This document shows positions 53,815 to 64,000 of a stretch of DNA of 64,000 bases, in pieces (the stretch's first letter is position 1; every line of letters starts with the position of its first letter). The stretch lies in the NCBI RefSeq assembly GCF_013373865.1, contig NC_050476.1, forward strand, positions 19,977,686 through 20,041,685, in the 5' to 3' direction. The position numbers and the translations under genes are program-made. This stretch comes from Monomorium pharaonis. Lineage: Eukaryota; Arthropoda; Insecta; Hymenoptera; Formicidae. Below the pieces are notes generated by a model. It did not search any database, was not told the DNA's origin, and saw only the letters and a program-made list of their open reading frames with translations.

Positions 53815-54283
53815 CACGAGCGCACACCACGGCGGCTTGGCGGCGGTGGCGGAGGCCAAGAGTGAAACCACCAACACTACACCAACGGGACAGACGACGC
53901 GACTCGTTCTACTCACACGGGACCGCCGCAGCAGCATCCATCCCATCCCGCGCTCCGGGAACTCGAAAGAGCTGACTTGTTAATAGTAGCCGTCGCTATC
54001 AGCCGTCGTCACTACGTTGTCGTCGTCATTATCGAAATTGTTGTCGCCACATCGTGGTCGGGGCCACGTCCTCGTCCTCGTCCAGGTCCCGCTGCGCACG
54101 GTATCGCGGCGTACTCGCATGTCCCGGCTTCCGTCCCATTCCTGAGCGGCACGCAGCACGCGACAGATCTGGATGTTGGCTCGCTCCGCAGTTGCTACCG
54201 TACCAACGTTACCACCACCGACAGAATCATCGCCACCACCACCACCATCATCGGTCACCGTCACTACCACTGGTGCGCGCCGC

Positions 54284-54660
54284 AGCTTTTTCTCTCTACC
54301 ATCTCTTTCTTCTCTTACGAGCTGATAAGCCTCTTCTTCTACTACTTCTTCTTCTTCTTAAGAGCTTCTTATCCTCTCACTCTCACTTGATGTTCCTTTT
54401 CTTCTTCTTCCCTATCTTGGCTCTTCTACCTCGATTTCTTCTATTCGTCCATCTCTTCCTCGTTCCTCTTCGTTCCGCTCTTCTCGCGTAAACCTCGTCC
54501 CTTCGGCTCTCCTCCCTTCAGCCACGAATCGTCCTTCGGTTCACCTGGTCTATCCCGGATCCGTCGCACCGGAGAATACTGTTCTCGTTGTACTCTCTCT
54601 TCTTCTCTTTCTGTAGCGGTCACAGAACAGAGAAGTGATAAAGAGCGACGGCTACTCATT
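54284..54660. repeat. Long pyrimidine-rich tract on the plus strand
   Basis: A region dominated by CTT, CTC and TCT units, including TTCTTCTTCTTCTT near 54343-54358. It gives Phe/Leu/Ser-rich frames on plus and Glu/Arg-rich frames on minus. Such asymmetric tracts can form triplex DNA or act as GAGA-type elements near insect promoters. Confidence 0.6.
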
Positions 54661-54750
54661 AGCGAGAAGAGAAGGATGATTGGTGACAAAGGCCGCGAAG
54701 GACGTGTGCACGAACACCTGCGAATCTGAAAAGATAAATTGCTCAGAAAT

Positions 54751-57700
54751 CGTCTCTTGCACGCGCGCCCGCATTAGGTTTTCTCTCCGCCTGTTTTTTA
54801 AATCCCCCCCCCCCTCTCTCTTTTAGTCTCTCTTTTATCACCACCTCTTTCCGCGTGCAGCTCCTTTTAGCGAAATGGTTTTTGACATTTTTTTACACTA
54901 CCGGCATACATGCGCTATGATCAGATACTGCTACTGTTGCTGTCGCTAGCCGTGTACAGATTGTGACATCTCGTTTTCCTTCGGCTGGATCTTCTTTTTT
55001 CCATTCTCTCTTATTTGGAATTGAAAGTTGCCTGGGTCAAACGGTACGCGGGATGCTTCTACGAACAGAAAGCAGATCTTGCGGTTAGATTGAGTTTGTG
55101 TAATCGGTGACAGTTAAGCTCCTTTTCAAGTTCTTGCACGAGTGAAACTTCTAATATTAAGCGCGAATGTAACTAATGTAATTATGTTCCGGATAGTCAT
55201 CCATCTATTATACAATACGACTTAAGGGCTATTGAGCAGTGATTATATATTGACTCTTTTATCATAAAATACTCTAATCGAAAAATTAGAGGAGAAGGAA
55301 AATGATTTTTTTAAACAAATTGTGATTTACTTTATATTAGAGGACAAATTTAACTTTTAGTTGGTTTTGATAAAATTAAAACTTAATTTAGGAAAAAGAA
55401 TAGAAGATTTAAAAAGTGAGAATAAAAACAGATAAGAAAGTACTCATGATTCTAAAACTGAAATGTTACATATAATCACAAGTTTATTTAAAGTATGTAA
55501 ATACACGAGAATATTATTTTCGTAATATATTTTAACTGTTTTCTTTTTATATTATTAAATTTTATTTGTATTAAATAAATTTTATGCATTGTTAAAAATA
55601 GTTATACTCTAAATAGACAACTTAAAAATTATTTGTATTTAAATATTGTTTTCAAATAATTTGTATAGTATATATTTTATTACTTATTATTCATACTTTT
55701 TGAAAATGAAAAGAATCCGTTCTACATAAATTTCTGTTGAATTATTGCACACGTCATATAAGTATATGAATTAAAAATTTGTAAATTGCAAGCAATTAAC
55801 AGTATTTAAAAGCAAGTTTACGAAGCAAAATGTTCGCAATATTTAAGTTGAAGTTAGATTTAATTACTAATTATAAGTATTGCAAATCGCATGTTTTGCG
55901 TGGAATGCATGGATTTCTATGTAATACGATACACAGAATAGCTGACGTTTATTTTTCAGTTAATTTAAACATTTTTTTATATCAATTTCTTGGCGTAATT
56001 TCCGCTTAATCAATGTCCGGAATTTTGTAACAAGTAGTACTGCAATTTTATTCAAAAGAAATACGACGATTAAGGCAATGAAGCAATTCGAAAAAGTGTA
56101 CGTGCAACTGTCTGAATGATATATATCGATTGTTCCCTTCACTCTCCAACACTAGTGCACTCCAGAAGTGGAAATGTCTACTTCTTACGCGCGCATCCCT
56201 ATCTTCTAGTAAGATAATAGAGAGATACCTCTCATCGTGCAACACGACAAACGCATTCCTAATTGTACGTGTCTTCCACTTTTACGGCTGTTCGTCAAAT
56301 TTCCTGTGCTGTCGAGCATATCGCGAAAACGAGAGAGGCAACGAGATAAAGAGTGACAGATGTTTTTATAGATATGGATTATTTATATATGGACATTTAG
56401 AATTCGTGTCTTTTCGGTAAAAAACATGAAATTATGTATAAATTTATAATTTTCATAACTTTAATAACTTTGATTACTATAACCCCTTTTTTTTTAATTA
56501 AAATTATCTAATTTTCATTATTCTCTCTTATCTCGAAACATTAACAAAGAATGTATAATAATTTTAAAATTGCTAATCAAGAGTTACTTTTATTGATTAT
56601 TTATTATGTGTATTATATTGAGTTGATTCATAATTAAGTACTATTTTACTTAACAAAACATTTTATTTTTTTCAAATTATTACAATAAAATTTTATCTGT
56701 TATATATTTTTCATTATTATCACTGATAGATAAAATAGTCAGATAGTGACTATTTATCGGATAATAACACGATAACTATTCGTCGTGGATGATATTGGTT
56801 TCTTAGAAAAAGTAATTTGGTATGTATCTATAGCGAAACTTTTACACATACATACACAAAACTCATTAATCGCTAAGTCCTACAGATATTTCAGATACCT
56901 TATATATCTCTAAGATTTGCCAGAAATTCCCAATGGATTGCGATTCATTAGTGAACCGCAAAGCAATTTTTGATAAGTCGCAAAAAATTTTTTCAGCAAT
57001 AGTAGAAATTAAAATAAAAAAATTTGAAATAAACTACAGTTTATCTATCTTTTTACGCAAAATAATTTACATTAATTGACATCAAAACAGAAATAGCAAA
57101 ATTAAAAAATACTTTACTACTTATTTCAAAAAAATAGATTTATAAAATTAGATGTAATAAAAAATTAAAAATTTAGGAGGAATAAAATTATATGTAATCA
57201 TCTCCCGTTTTCTCTCCGTTTTTTTATAATTGTTAAAAAATGTAATCCTTAACGCTACAAATAACTTCAAAATGTTTGTAGTGCCAAGTGGATCGCATCC
57301 AAAGTTAGATGGGTCGTGGATGTTTCTTCTTAAAAATAGATAGAAACACAAAGGAAATTCTGCTCTAGGATAGCTTTTTTCTGAAACAAAAAAGGAAAAA
57401 GAAATTTTTGATAGATTTCATTTATAAATGTTTTAAATATTTTTTTACAACCAAATAAAAAGAAAAAGTGGTTTTTTAACTAAATTGCCTTATCATTTTG
57501 CATCATTAAAATTCGATCATTGAACGTCGAACATCAGAGACTATCAAACATCGAGGTTATCATCTACTGCCGTGTTTGAATATATGAATTTCAAAAAGTG
57601 CCTCTAGATAACAGAAAAGGTGATTGTCCTAGAAACCTCTAAAAAATTTAAATGGTAAATGAAATTAATAGCTGGTTTTAAATGTATCTCCAAAATATAT

Positions 57701-57964
57701 ATTTTTTTATTAGGTGAAAAGAAATTTTCATAAAATGATAAAATTAATGTATTCAACACGACATAATAAGCTCCAAAAGTAAAAGCTCAGAAAATTTTTA
57801 ATTTTTTTATTAAAAATGATTTATATATAACATATAATCAAAATAATAAGAAATCTTTTATCTATGAGTAAAATTGTAATATCGTGTATTACTCTCTTTA
57901 CGCGCGAGTATAGTGATATTTTTAATTTGTATATAAATGTAATACATTTATAGGAAATCGAAAT
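54751..57964. other. AT-rich noncoding stretch
   Basis: A C11 run at 54804-54814 marks the edge of the GC-rich block. From about 55140 on the sequence is very AT-rich, except a short patch at 56130-56420. Open frames are below 100 codons and unrecognised. Confidence 0.6.
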
Positions 57965-57970
57965 AAAAAA
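57965..57970 (-). terminator. RNA polymerase III terminator of tRNA-Lys
   Basis: A run of six T on the minus strand, starting 8 bases after the 3' end of the mature tRNA sequence. This is the usual position and form for pol III termination. Confidence 0.85.
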
Positions 57971-57977
57971 TTAAATT

Positions 57978-58050
57978 CGCCCAACGTGGGGCTCGAACCC
58001 ACGACCCTGAGATTAAGAGTCTCATGCTCTACCGACTGAGCTAGCCGGGC
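57978..58050 (-). tRNA. tRNA-Lys (anticodon CUU)
   Basis: A 73-nt intronless cloverleaf. The acceptor stem pairs GCCCGGC with GTTGGGC, where C-T and G-T positions give the expected imperfect but standard Lys stem, followed by discriminator G (57978). The D arm is GCTC..GAGC, the anticodon stem TGAGA/TCTCA with loop CTCTTAA (anticodon CTT at 58015-58017), and the T arm carries GTTCGA. The D-arm region (TAGCTCAGTCGG) and T-arm (GGTTCGAACCC) serve as pol III A and B boxes. It is nearly identical to the widely conserved animal tRNA-Lys(CUU), so it should be functional. Confidence 0.97.
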
Positions 58051-58752
58051 TTATGGTATTCTGTTAAAACATTGCTCGGTACAATCTACTTTATTATTTT
58101 GTTACATATAATTATCTTTCTTCGCAAAAGTATTTGAACAAAGATCAAAAAACGACCATATAAAAATAAGATTAAAAATCAATTTATTGATAACGTATAA
58201 TATCATTTATTATGAAAGGTTTTGTACTAATTATAAATACATACTTGAGTATTAATACACATCTGAGTATGTATTTACAATTAGTACGACTGATCGTATA
58301 TAATTAATAGAATGTAATTAAATAAACCTAAAGTAAATTATAAAAAATTAATAAATTAAATATCGAACATCGAACAAAAAAATAAAATAATAAGTAAACT
58401 AAAGTAAAATAGAGATATTTATGATTATCTTTAAGATTATATTATTTATATTAACATTATATAACATTAAATGCAAGATTATTATGACATAATTATTTAT
58501 AATAATTGGAGATGAACTTTTCATTTATCAAATATATTTTGAGAACATGAATCTTTGATAATCGATATCGTCATTCTTTTATCTCAAGCAAGTAAAAAAA
58601 ATTAAATCATTACAGCTGTCATTGTAGATTGATTTATACAGGATGTAACCAAATTTTCAATTTATTTTATCGATTAATTTCTAAAAAAAAATAATAGCAA
58701 TAATATGCACCGTACGTTTATCACTGAATGGTATTCTGTAATAGTAACTTTG

Positions 58753-58756
<4 letters not shown>
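58051..58756. other. AT-rich noncoding stretch next to the tRNA
   Basis: No coding signal. Contains the 22-bp stem hairpin listed at 58224-58287. Confidence 0.6.
58224..58287. repeat. 22-bp stem, 20-nt loop hairpin
   Basis: The left arm 58224-58245 (GTACTAATTATAAATACATACT) is the inverse of the right arm 58266-58287 with one difference, which becomes a G-U pair if the minus strand is transcribed. The total of 64 nt is in the size range of microRNA precursors. It matches no known insect microRNA that I can recall, and a fold-back transposon fragment is equally possible. Confidence 0.85.

Positions 58757-58816
<60 letters not shown>
58757..58816. repeat. (GT)30 microsatellite
   Basis: Uninterrupted run of 30 GT units. 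Confidence 0.98.
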
Positions 58817-58817
<1 letters not shown>

Positions 58818-61800
58818 ACAAATATCTCTTTTCTTATCATATCTAATTTATAATTTGCAATATGTGCATGTAATGTAGGTAATAAAGTCCAAAAGTTTCC
58901 GATTCAAAAATGTAAAAAAGAACCAGTTTTTTAGAGCACGAAATTTGTTTTTCTATGCTAAAAATAGATTGAATCTCATTATGTTTTATTATGTAGTGCT
59001 GAATATTCGAATAGACATGATAGATAAAAATAGATTAATCTGGATAAATAGGATAACTTTTTTACGGTGTAATTTCTGGCGAGACGAAAATGCTTTACGT
59101 GATTATGCAAATTAATACATTCCTGGCGAATCACAATTTGTAGAGCGATGCTCAAAAGTGAACGAGAATAAACTACTTTATAAAAATTTGTGAATACATG
59201 GAATATATTTCTATGTGCTTGTTCTTCGACAGATCGTCATTCGCATAAGCGGGGACCGCTTAATTAGGGGGCGTCATTGCGTTTGCACTTATTTATGCAT
59301 TATAACGAGCTTGAGGATTTTTCGACGATGATGTTATAATCCTCGCCGTGAACAAGGGCGTGACCAAACTATAGCGGTAAAAGAATAAGTCGCATACACA
59401 ATGGCGCGATACCTAACTCACGTAACAAGAAAAGTTCCATTTGTTAAAATATCCCGATTTGATTTATTACTTATCTGTTACTTACGATGTAAAAGTTAGA
59501 CTATTTTATGTAAGCGTAAATATTAAAAAAAATGTGATTCGATTAAATTACTTTGGTATAGGTACAATCTAAAATTCTCAATATTAAAAATTCTTAGAAA
59601 ATATTAATTATTACAGAGGTAAACGCAAATGAGAAATATAAGCGATTTTTATAAGAATATTTTCACACTGCGCACATGGCTCGCAGATACATAAACTTTT
59701 ACAAAATAATTAGATTTTATGGGAGTGTGTTAATTAAATCTCGTCGGAGCATGCGTGCTCGGGAAATAATTCAGCGTTATCCGCGAAAGTTTCTGCGCCA
59801 ATGGAGTGGCGGGATTTTATAGTTTAATAATAGAGCGGCGAGCAGGTAGAGTGTTTGCTTATCGCATCCCTGATTTCCGACCGAAGACATGATGCCGTCG
59901 TTCGTCGTGCGCGGTTTATAGGGTACGACGAGTAGCCGAGGGAAATAAGATCAAAGAAGAAGAAAAGAGCGCGAAATAAGATGCAATAAGAAGACGTCAT
60001 CGGCGAACGGAGGCGATGGGGTGGATGTCCCATCCCCTCCGGACGCGAATAATCGAAGGATAATTTGACCCGGCGGGCATTTTCATCGCGTATTTCGTAC
60101 GTTCACTGGGCATACCGCGTGTTTCATAGGTATATCCAATGACTTAGACGCCAAGGAGGCTCACAATACCTGAACAGCTCCCGAAGAGGCGATATTTTCT
60201 AATAATATAAACAGTACTGGGGAAAAGATTTAATAGAAATATTTATTTAAAGGATGTATAAAACAATTTAATGAACTTAAGTATTCTATGTGTAACAAAT
60301 ATAAAAAAATAAATAGTATTTAATATTTATATGTACATTTACTTGAAGTAAGATATTTTAAGTGACAATGAAGCGCGTAAACACAGAATTGAGTGACAAA
60401 AGCGAACTTTTAGATTGCGATTTTATTTCCTGTCGGCTCGATTCTTTTTTTATGCATGCTCGGTGTTTTTTGATGCATGATAAAAATTGGAAACATCCGA
60501 GCTCACGTGGCTTTATAATTAGATAAGATATGTGATCATAGGTATGTATCTGATGATATTCAACGTAATAGACGATAAATTTATGCTCACGGTAATAAAT
60601 TTTTCTTTACAGTATCTGCAATTAGAACTTCTTTTCACTCGATACGTGTACTAGCGGCCGGCAATCAGCGATAAATTCCCTTAATATTATGCGCATGCAT
60701 ATTAATATCGACAAATGCGTACGATATTAGTGCATTTATACATTATTTACGGATCGTTGAACAGTTATTAAGTGTTAGCTACGTATAATGATATATTTTT
60801 ATATTCAATCTTTAAGAGTTACTATCATAATATTTATATCATATTTTTTTCTTGCACATAATATTCTGTTTGTATTATTATTTTTATAAAATTTGAAACA
60901 TACATCTGTACATATGTATGTATCATTAGAAAATTACATTTATTAAATAATCTTACTTGTTTTGAACTATAAAGATTAGTAAGTAAATATCGAATAAAAA
61001 CATTTTATTTATTTTTTGAATTAAATTAGATTAAATTTCGAAATTTCATATTTTACTAGATTTCTTGTTGACATAAAAAAGTATTTTTTACTGTTCGCTA
61101 TCCTAATTTTATGAAATAATTTTGATTATATCTTTAAAGTGAAATAATGTTTTTTTGTTTTAAGAGTTGATCTTATCGTTCTTATGTACGTATTTGGTAT
61201 ACTATCCGTCCCGGTTAGACGATTAAATATACCAGACAATATTTCCAAATAAGTATTGTAATTGAAAATTCTGGATAAGCGAGGAAGACGGTGGGCAATC
61301 GGAGAAAAATAAAAAGGGAGATTCGCTCCGTGAAAGTTTGCAGAGGGTCCCCTGTGTAAGTGATTAAAAGAGCCTCCGTAGACGTAGGTACACTTGTACG
61401 TACGTAGATACAAGCGTACACAAGGTGGATGGGCGTAATTCAATGTGCTCCAGGCGCGATTTTTATTTCTATTCGCTCGTAATAAACGATTATCGTAATA
61501 ACAGTGATTACGCGGTCGGTTCACCTGCGCAACTTTGAAGTCAGAATGCACGGGGCATGCATGCCGGAGTAAGAAGATTAACCCCTTAACTGATTATCCT
61601 CGCCTGATTTTTTTGATAAGGAACCATCGGCCCCGTTTCCTCCGCGCGAAGTAAACATCTCAGCACAATTTTAGACGATCCATTTTATGGCCACCTTCGC
61701 ATGTTTTGTGTCTTCCACTGTTTATAAGAAAATCTATCCACGGAAGATAAATTTGTATTCTTTGAAAATTTATTTTTATAGTAAAAAAATTTCTTCTTAT

Positions 61801-61993
61801 ACTATAAAAATCAGTTCTCTTAACAAAAAAATGTTATAAATTAGAGTGTGGAGAAAAAAGTATATGGAATTGTATTTAATAGTTAATCATTTTACAGTTT
61901 ATCTAAAAAAAGTTATCTAAAGAATTCTTGTTATGTTACATCAATATTATACAAAAAGATTAAATAAACACTATTTAAAAAAAAATCAATTCT
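58817..61993. other. Noncoding stretch
   Basis: AT-rich with GC-richer patches at about 59210-59360, 59730-60130 and 61210-61700. The longest open frame is 141 codons (minus, 61126-61551), basic and Tyr/Asn-rich without a domain I recognise. No gene supported. Confidence 0.55.
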
Positions 61994-61995
61994 CA

Positions 61996-62068
61996 TACTG
62001 AAGTCAAGCAGCATTGGGCATGGTTAGTACTTGGATGGGTGACCACTTAGGAATACCATGTGCTGTTA
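61996..62068 (+). pseudogene. 5'-truncated 5S rRNA pseudogene
   Basis: The stretch ACTGAAGTCAAGCAGC..GGTTAGTACTTGGATGGGTGACC..TGCTGTTA matches the 3' two thirds of eukaryotic 5S rRNA. The first 45 or so bases of 5S are absent and replaced by unrelated AT-rich sequence. The intragenic promoter is largely kept: box A region about 62001-62016 and box C region about 62032-62044. Several expected CpG positions read TpG or CpA (GCATTGG, GGCATGG, GACCACTT, ATACCATG), the signature of methylation-driven decay. It may also be the head of a 5S-derived SINE, but no SINE body follows; a T8 run comes within 4 bases of the end. Confidence 0.85.
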
Positions 62069-62069
62069 A

Positions 62070-64000
62070 CATTTTTTTTGTTACTTTAAACTATAGTAGT
62101 TATTGAAATAAACTTTTTTTTAATATGCAAAAAAAGTTTAATTAATATTTTTAATTTGACTTGACAAATAAAATGTCATTGATATTATATAACACATTAT
62201 CAGCAGAGATTTAAACATATTTATTTAAATAGTAAATATATATGTATATGTACATAAATTTTTATTAAATTTTAATCAAATGTTTGAATAATAATTTTCA
62301 GTAATTATATTAATAGTCAAACATAATAGCAATGCGATTACCAAACAATTATTAATATTAAATTTTGAATATTATTAATCAAATATATAGATATAATTAA
62401 CTAAACATTTCCTTCAAATTATTTTACCAAAGGTTATTTAATTATTATTGTTAAATTTTTTTTAGTGTGTACACGTTGTATATTGCAACACTTTCTGCAA
62501 TCTGTATTTTTTATATATGACAAGAAAATAACGTAATTTTTTTATTTATTTTTAAATTTTTTAAATTTAATAATCAAACTTTAATGAACAAAAACGTCTA
62601 ATAAACAGTAAATAAATAATTTGAAAAATTTTAATGCAATGTACATTAATCATCCTAATGAGCGCGACAAAGAAATTTTAGTTTTATGTTTTCAGTTTCA
62701 TTATATGTATATCCAATTTTCTTGTCCTGTGAACCATTTACAAATGTTTACACGTCGCATTAGAATGTTAGACTCTTTTCTTATTGAATAGAATGTAGGT
62801 GTCATAAAGAAGCAAGTTGTCACGTTCCGGAATCTTTAGAAGGGCGTAAAAAGGGGTCGTCACAAAGGTTTTGTGTCCCCGGGTAGCTCGGGTACTCTAT
62901 ACATTTTACAAACGCCACACAAGTTGAACCTTAGGAATCAGATTGTTCAGTCCTCGACTTCCTTCTCTACGACTTGTGATGGATGAAACCAATCGGTCAG
63001 GGAGCGAATGACCTAGGAACACTAAATGAAACGGTGGAGTCCATGACCGCGAGTAGTTCAAGGATTCCCGTAACTTTTCGGAATCTAAATTACACCTTGT
63101 TATTTAATCTCCTGTTAATGAATGGCCCGGGATGGCTGGATTAATAATGAGCGAATGAATCAGAAGTTGCACGACAAGATTGTTGCATTTTAAAGGCTTT
63201 TTATGAACAAATATAGTGTGTTGTTAACTATGTGGTTGTAGAACTTTTTTGCGGATAAAAAGAGATTTTTTTAATGTATAATTTATTTTTTCGTATATTT
63301 TCTTTTTATTGGAATTACGTTATTTAATCTTAATAAATAATAACAAGTAATAATAATTTAGTTATAGTGTGTATCACGTTTTACTGGGAGTTTAAAATTT
63401 CAATAAATACTTTTTTGATTAAATACTCTTACAAATCTGTTCGGTTTTGTAGTATCAACAGTTATTTTTTCTCTACTATTTTTGCTATTTGACATTTAAC
63501 AAATTGAGACACAACTTATTTTTAAATTATTTAAAAACAAAACTTTTGCTTATTTGCTAAATCTAAATTGAAGTTAATCTGTATTGGTGGAAATGGACAT
63601 AAGTATATCAAAATACGTTTATTGCATAAAGATTTTAGAAATCAGAACTTCAAAATTCCAATAGGAAATTCTTTCATTCATCGCATAGCTCGGTTACATA
63701 CGATTTTCTCTTTCAGTTAATACAAAATCCTACCGAATCTCCGAACATACGAAAATATCTCGCATCGGATAAGATCGCGTCTTTCCGATCTTAAAATCTG
63801 AGAAAATGTCGTCCGGGTCGCCTCTAATGCGATTCAATTCGGCATTCCGGCATAGGTATAGAATTTCTCAGGATAAAGGGTCGCTGTGTCGCCGAAAGGG
63901 AAAGAGGTGATGGTGACCGGCACGATCGCCTCTCGAAAAAACAATTCCCGCGCCAACCCCTTCGCCGTGATTAATGTATGCAAAGATAGCGCGTTCGGGA
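62070..64000. other. Noncoding stretch to window end
   Basis: T8 run at 62072-62079 directly after the 5S fragment (possible pol III stop), then very AT-rich DNA to about 62650 and mixed composition after. A plausible splice acceptor (TTTTCTCTTTCAG) ends at about 63717 and is followed by 25 open codons and a TAA on the plus strand, but no homology is recognisable. No gene supported. Confidence 0.5.

Larger units (their letters stand above)
52358..54750 (-). promoter_or_regulatory. GC-rich probable promoter and 5' UTR region of the FGF gene
   Basis: A CpG-dense block continuous with the FGF exon and ending near 54.7 kb, where composition falls back to AT-rich. An in-frame TAA at 52415-52417 separates it from the coding start. 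It contains a G14 run, a GCG-type repeat and a long pyrimidine tract (listed separately). Several open frames of 80-145 codons exist on both strands, but they are built from low-complexity Ala, Arg, Ser and Leu runs and look compositional. I cannot fix a transcription start or 5' UTR introns by eye. Confidence 0.45.

Noticed and set aside
53586..53825. Polyalanine minus-strand open frame
   Set aside because: The alanine run is just the GCG repeat in one frame; the rest of the translation has no known features. Kept only as a possible upstream ORF.
53977..54491. Plus-strand frames of 137 and 145 codons
   Set aside because: Built from Val, His, Leu and Phe runs produced by simple-sequence DNA (CAC, CTT and GTC repeats) in the FGF upstream region.
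61126..61551. 141-codon minus-strand open frame
   Set aside because: No recognisable domain, no good exon borders, composition follows the local DNA.
63718..63795. Possible terminal exon after a TTTCTCTTTCAG acceptor
   Set aside because: Only 25 codons before a stop and no recognisable sequence; acceptor-like sites of this kind are expected by chance in T-rich DNA.
1..64000. CRISPR arrays, operons, telomeric TTAGG repeats, viral or bacterial insertions
   Set aside because: No spaced direct repeats, no tandem TTAGG, and no reverse transcriptase, integrase, transposase or bacterial-type coding stretch was recognisable.

Overview
This is an animal nuclear window, about two thirds A+T, with long dinucleotide microsatellites, many CpG dinucleotides in its GC-richer islands, terminal-inverted-repeat mini-transposons with TA target sites, and very little coding sequence. 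It looks like an insect genome. The CpG-rich islands in an AT-rich background and the style of the mini-elements suggest a hymenopteran, perhaps an ant, but nothing here proves the species.

Layout. Positions 1-51060 are almost entirely noncoding: AT-rich DNA with GC-richer islands (best seen near 18.5, 21.4, 24, 26.2, 29.7, 36-37, 38.6 and 47.6-48.2 kb), microsatellites, at least three mini-transposon copies (one nested in another), several near-perfect palindromes, and one candidate 37-base exon on the plus strand (42284-42320). A GC-rich block at 51.07-54.7 kb holds the only gene I can name from its protein sequence: the first coding exon (51067-52357, minus strand) of a fibroblast growth factor. 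It encodes a long charged N-terminal region, one hydrophobic segment and the start of the FGF beta-trefoil. It stops at a consensus splice donor in phase 1, where FGF genes are usually interrupted. The rest of the gene should lie at lower coordinates on the minus strand, but I could not recognise a second FGF exon, so intron 1 may occupy much or all of positions 1-51066. Upstream (52.4-54.7 kb) is a GC-rich probable promoter and 5' UTR region with a G14 run and a GCG-type repeat.

The right end (54.7-64 kb) is AT-rich and carries a complete tRNA-Lys(CUU) gene on the minus strand (57978-58050) with its own pol III terminator, a 22-bp-stem hairpin nearby, and a 5'-truncated 5S rRNA pseudogene on the plus strand (about 61996-62068) that keeps its internal promoter region and a T-run.

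Apart from the FGF exon and the two RNA loci I see no gene with recognisable homology. The remaining open frames are short, start and end at random, and lack splice-consistent borders or known motifs.
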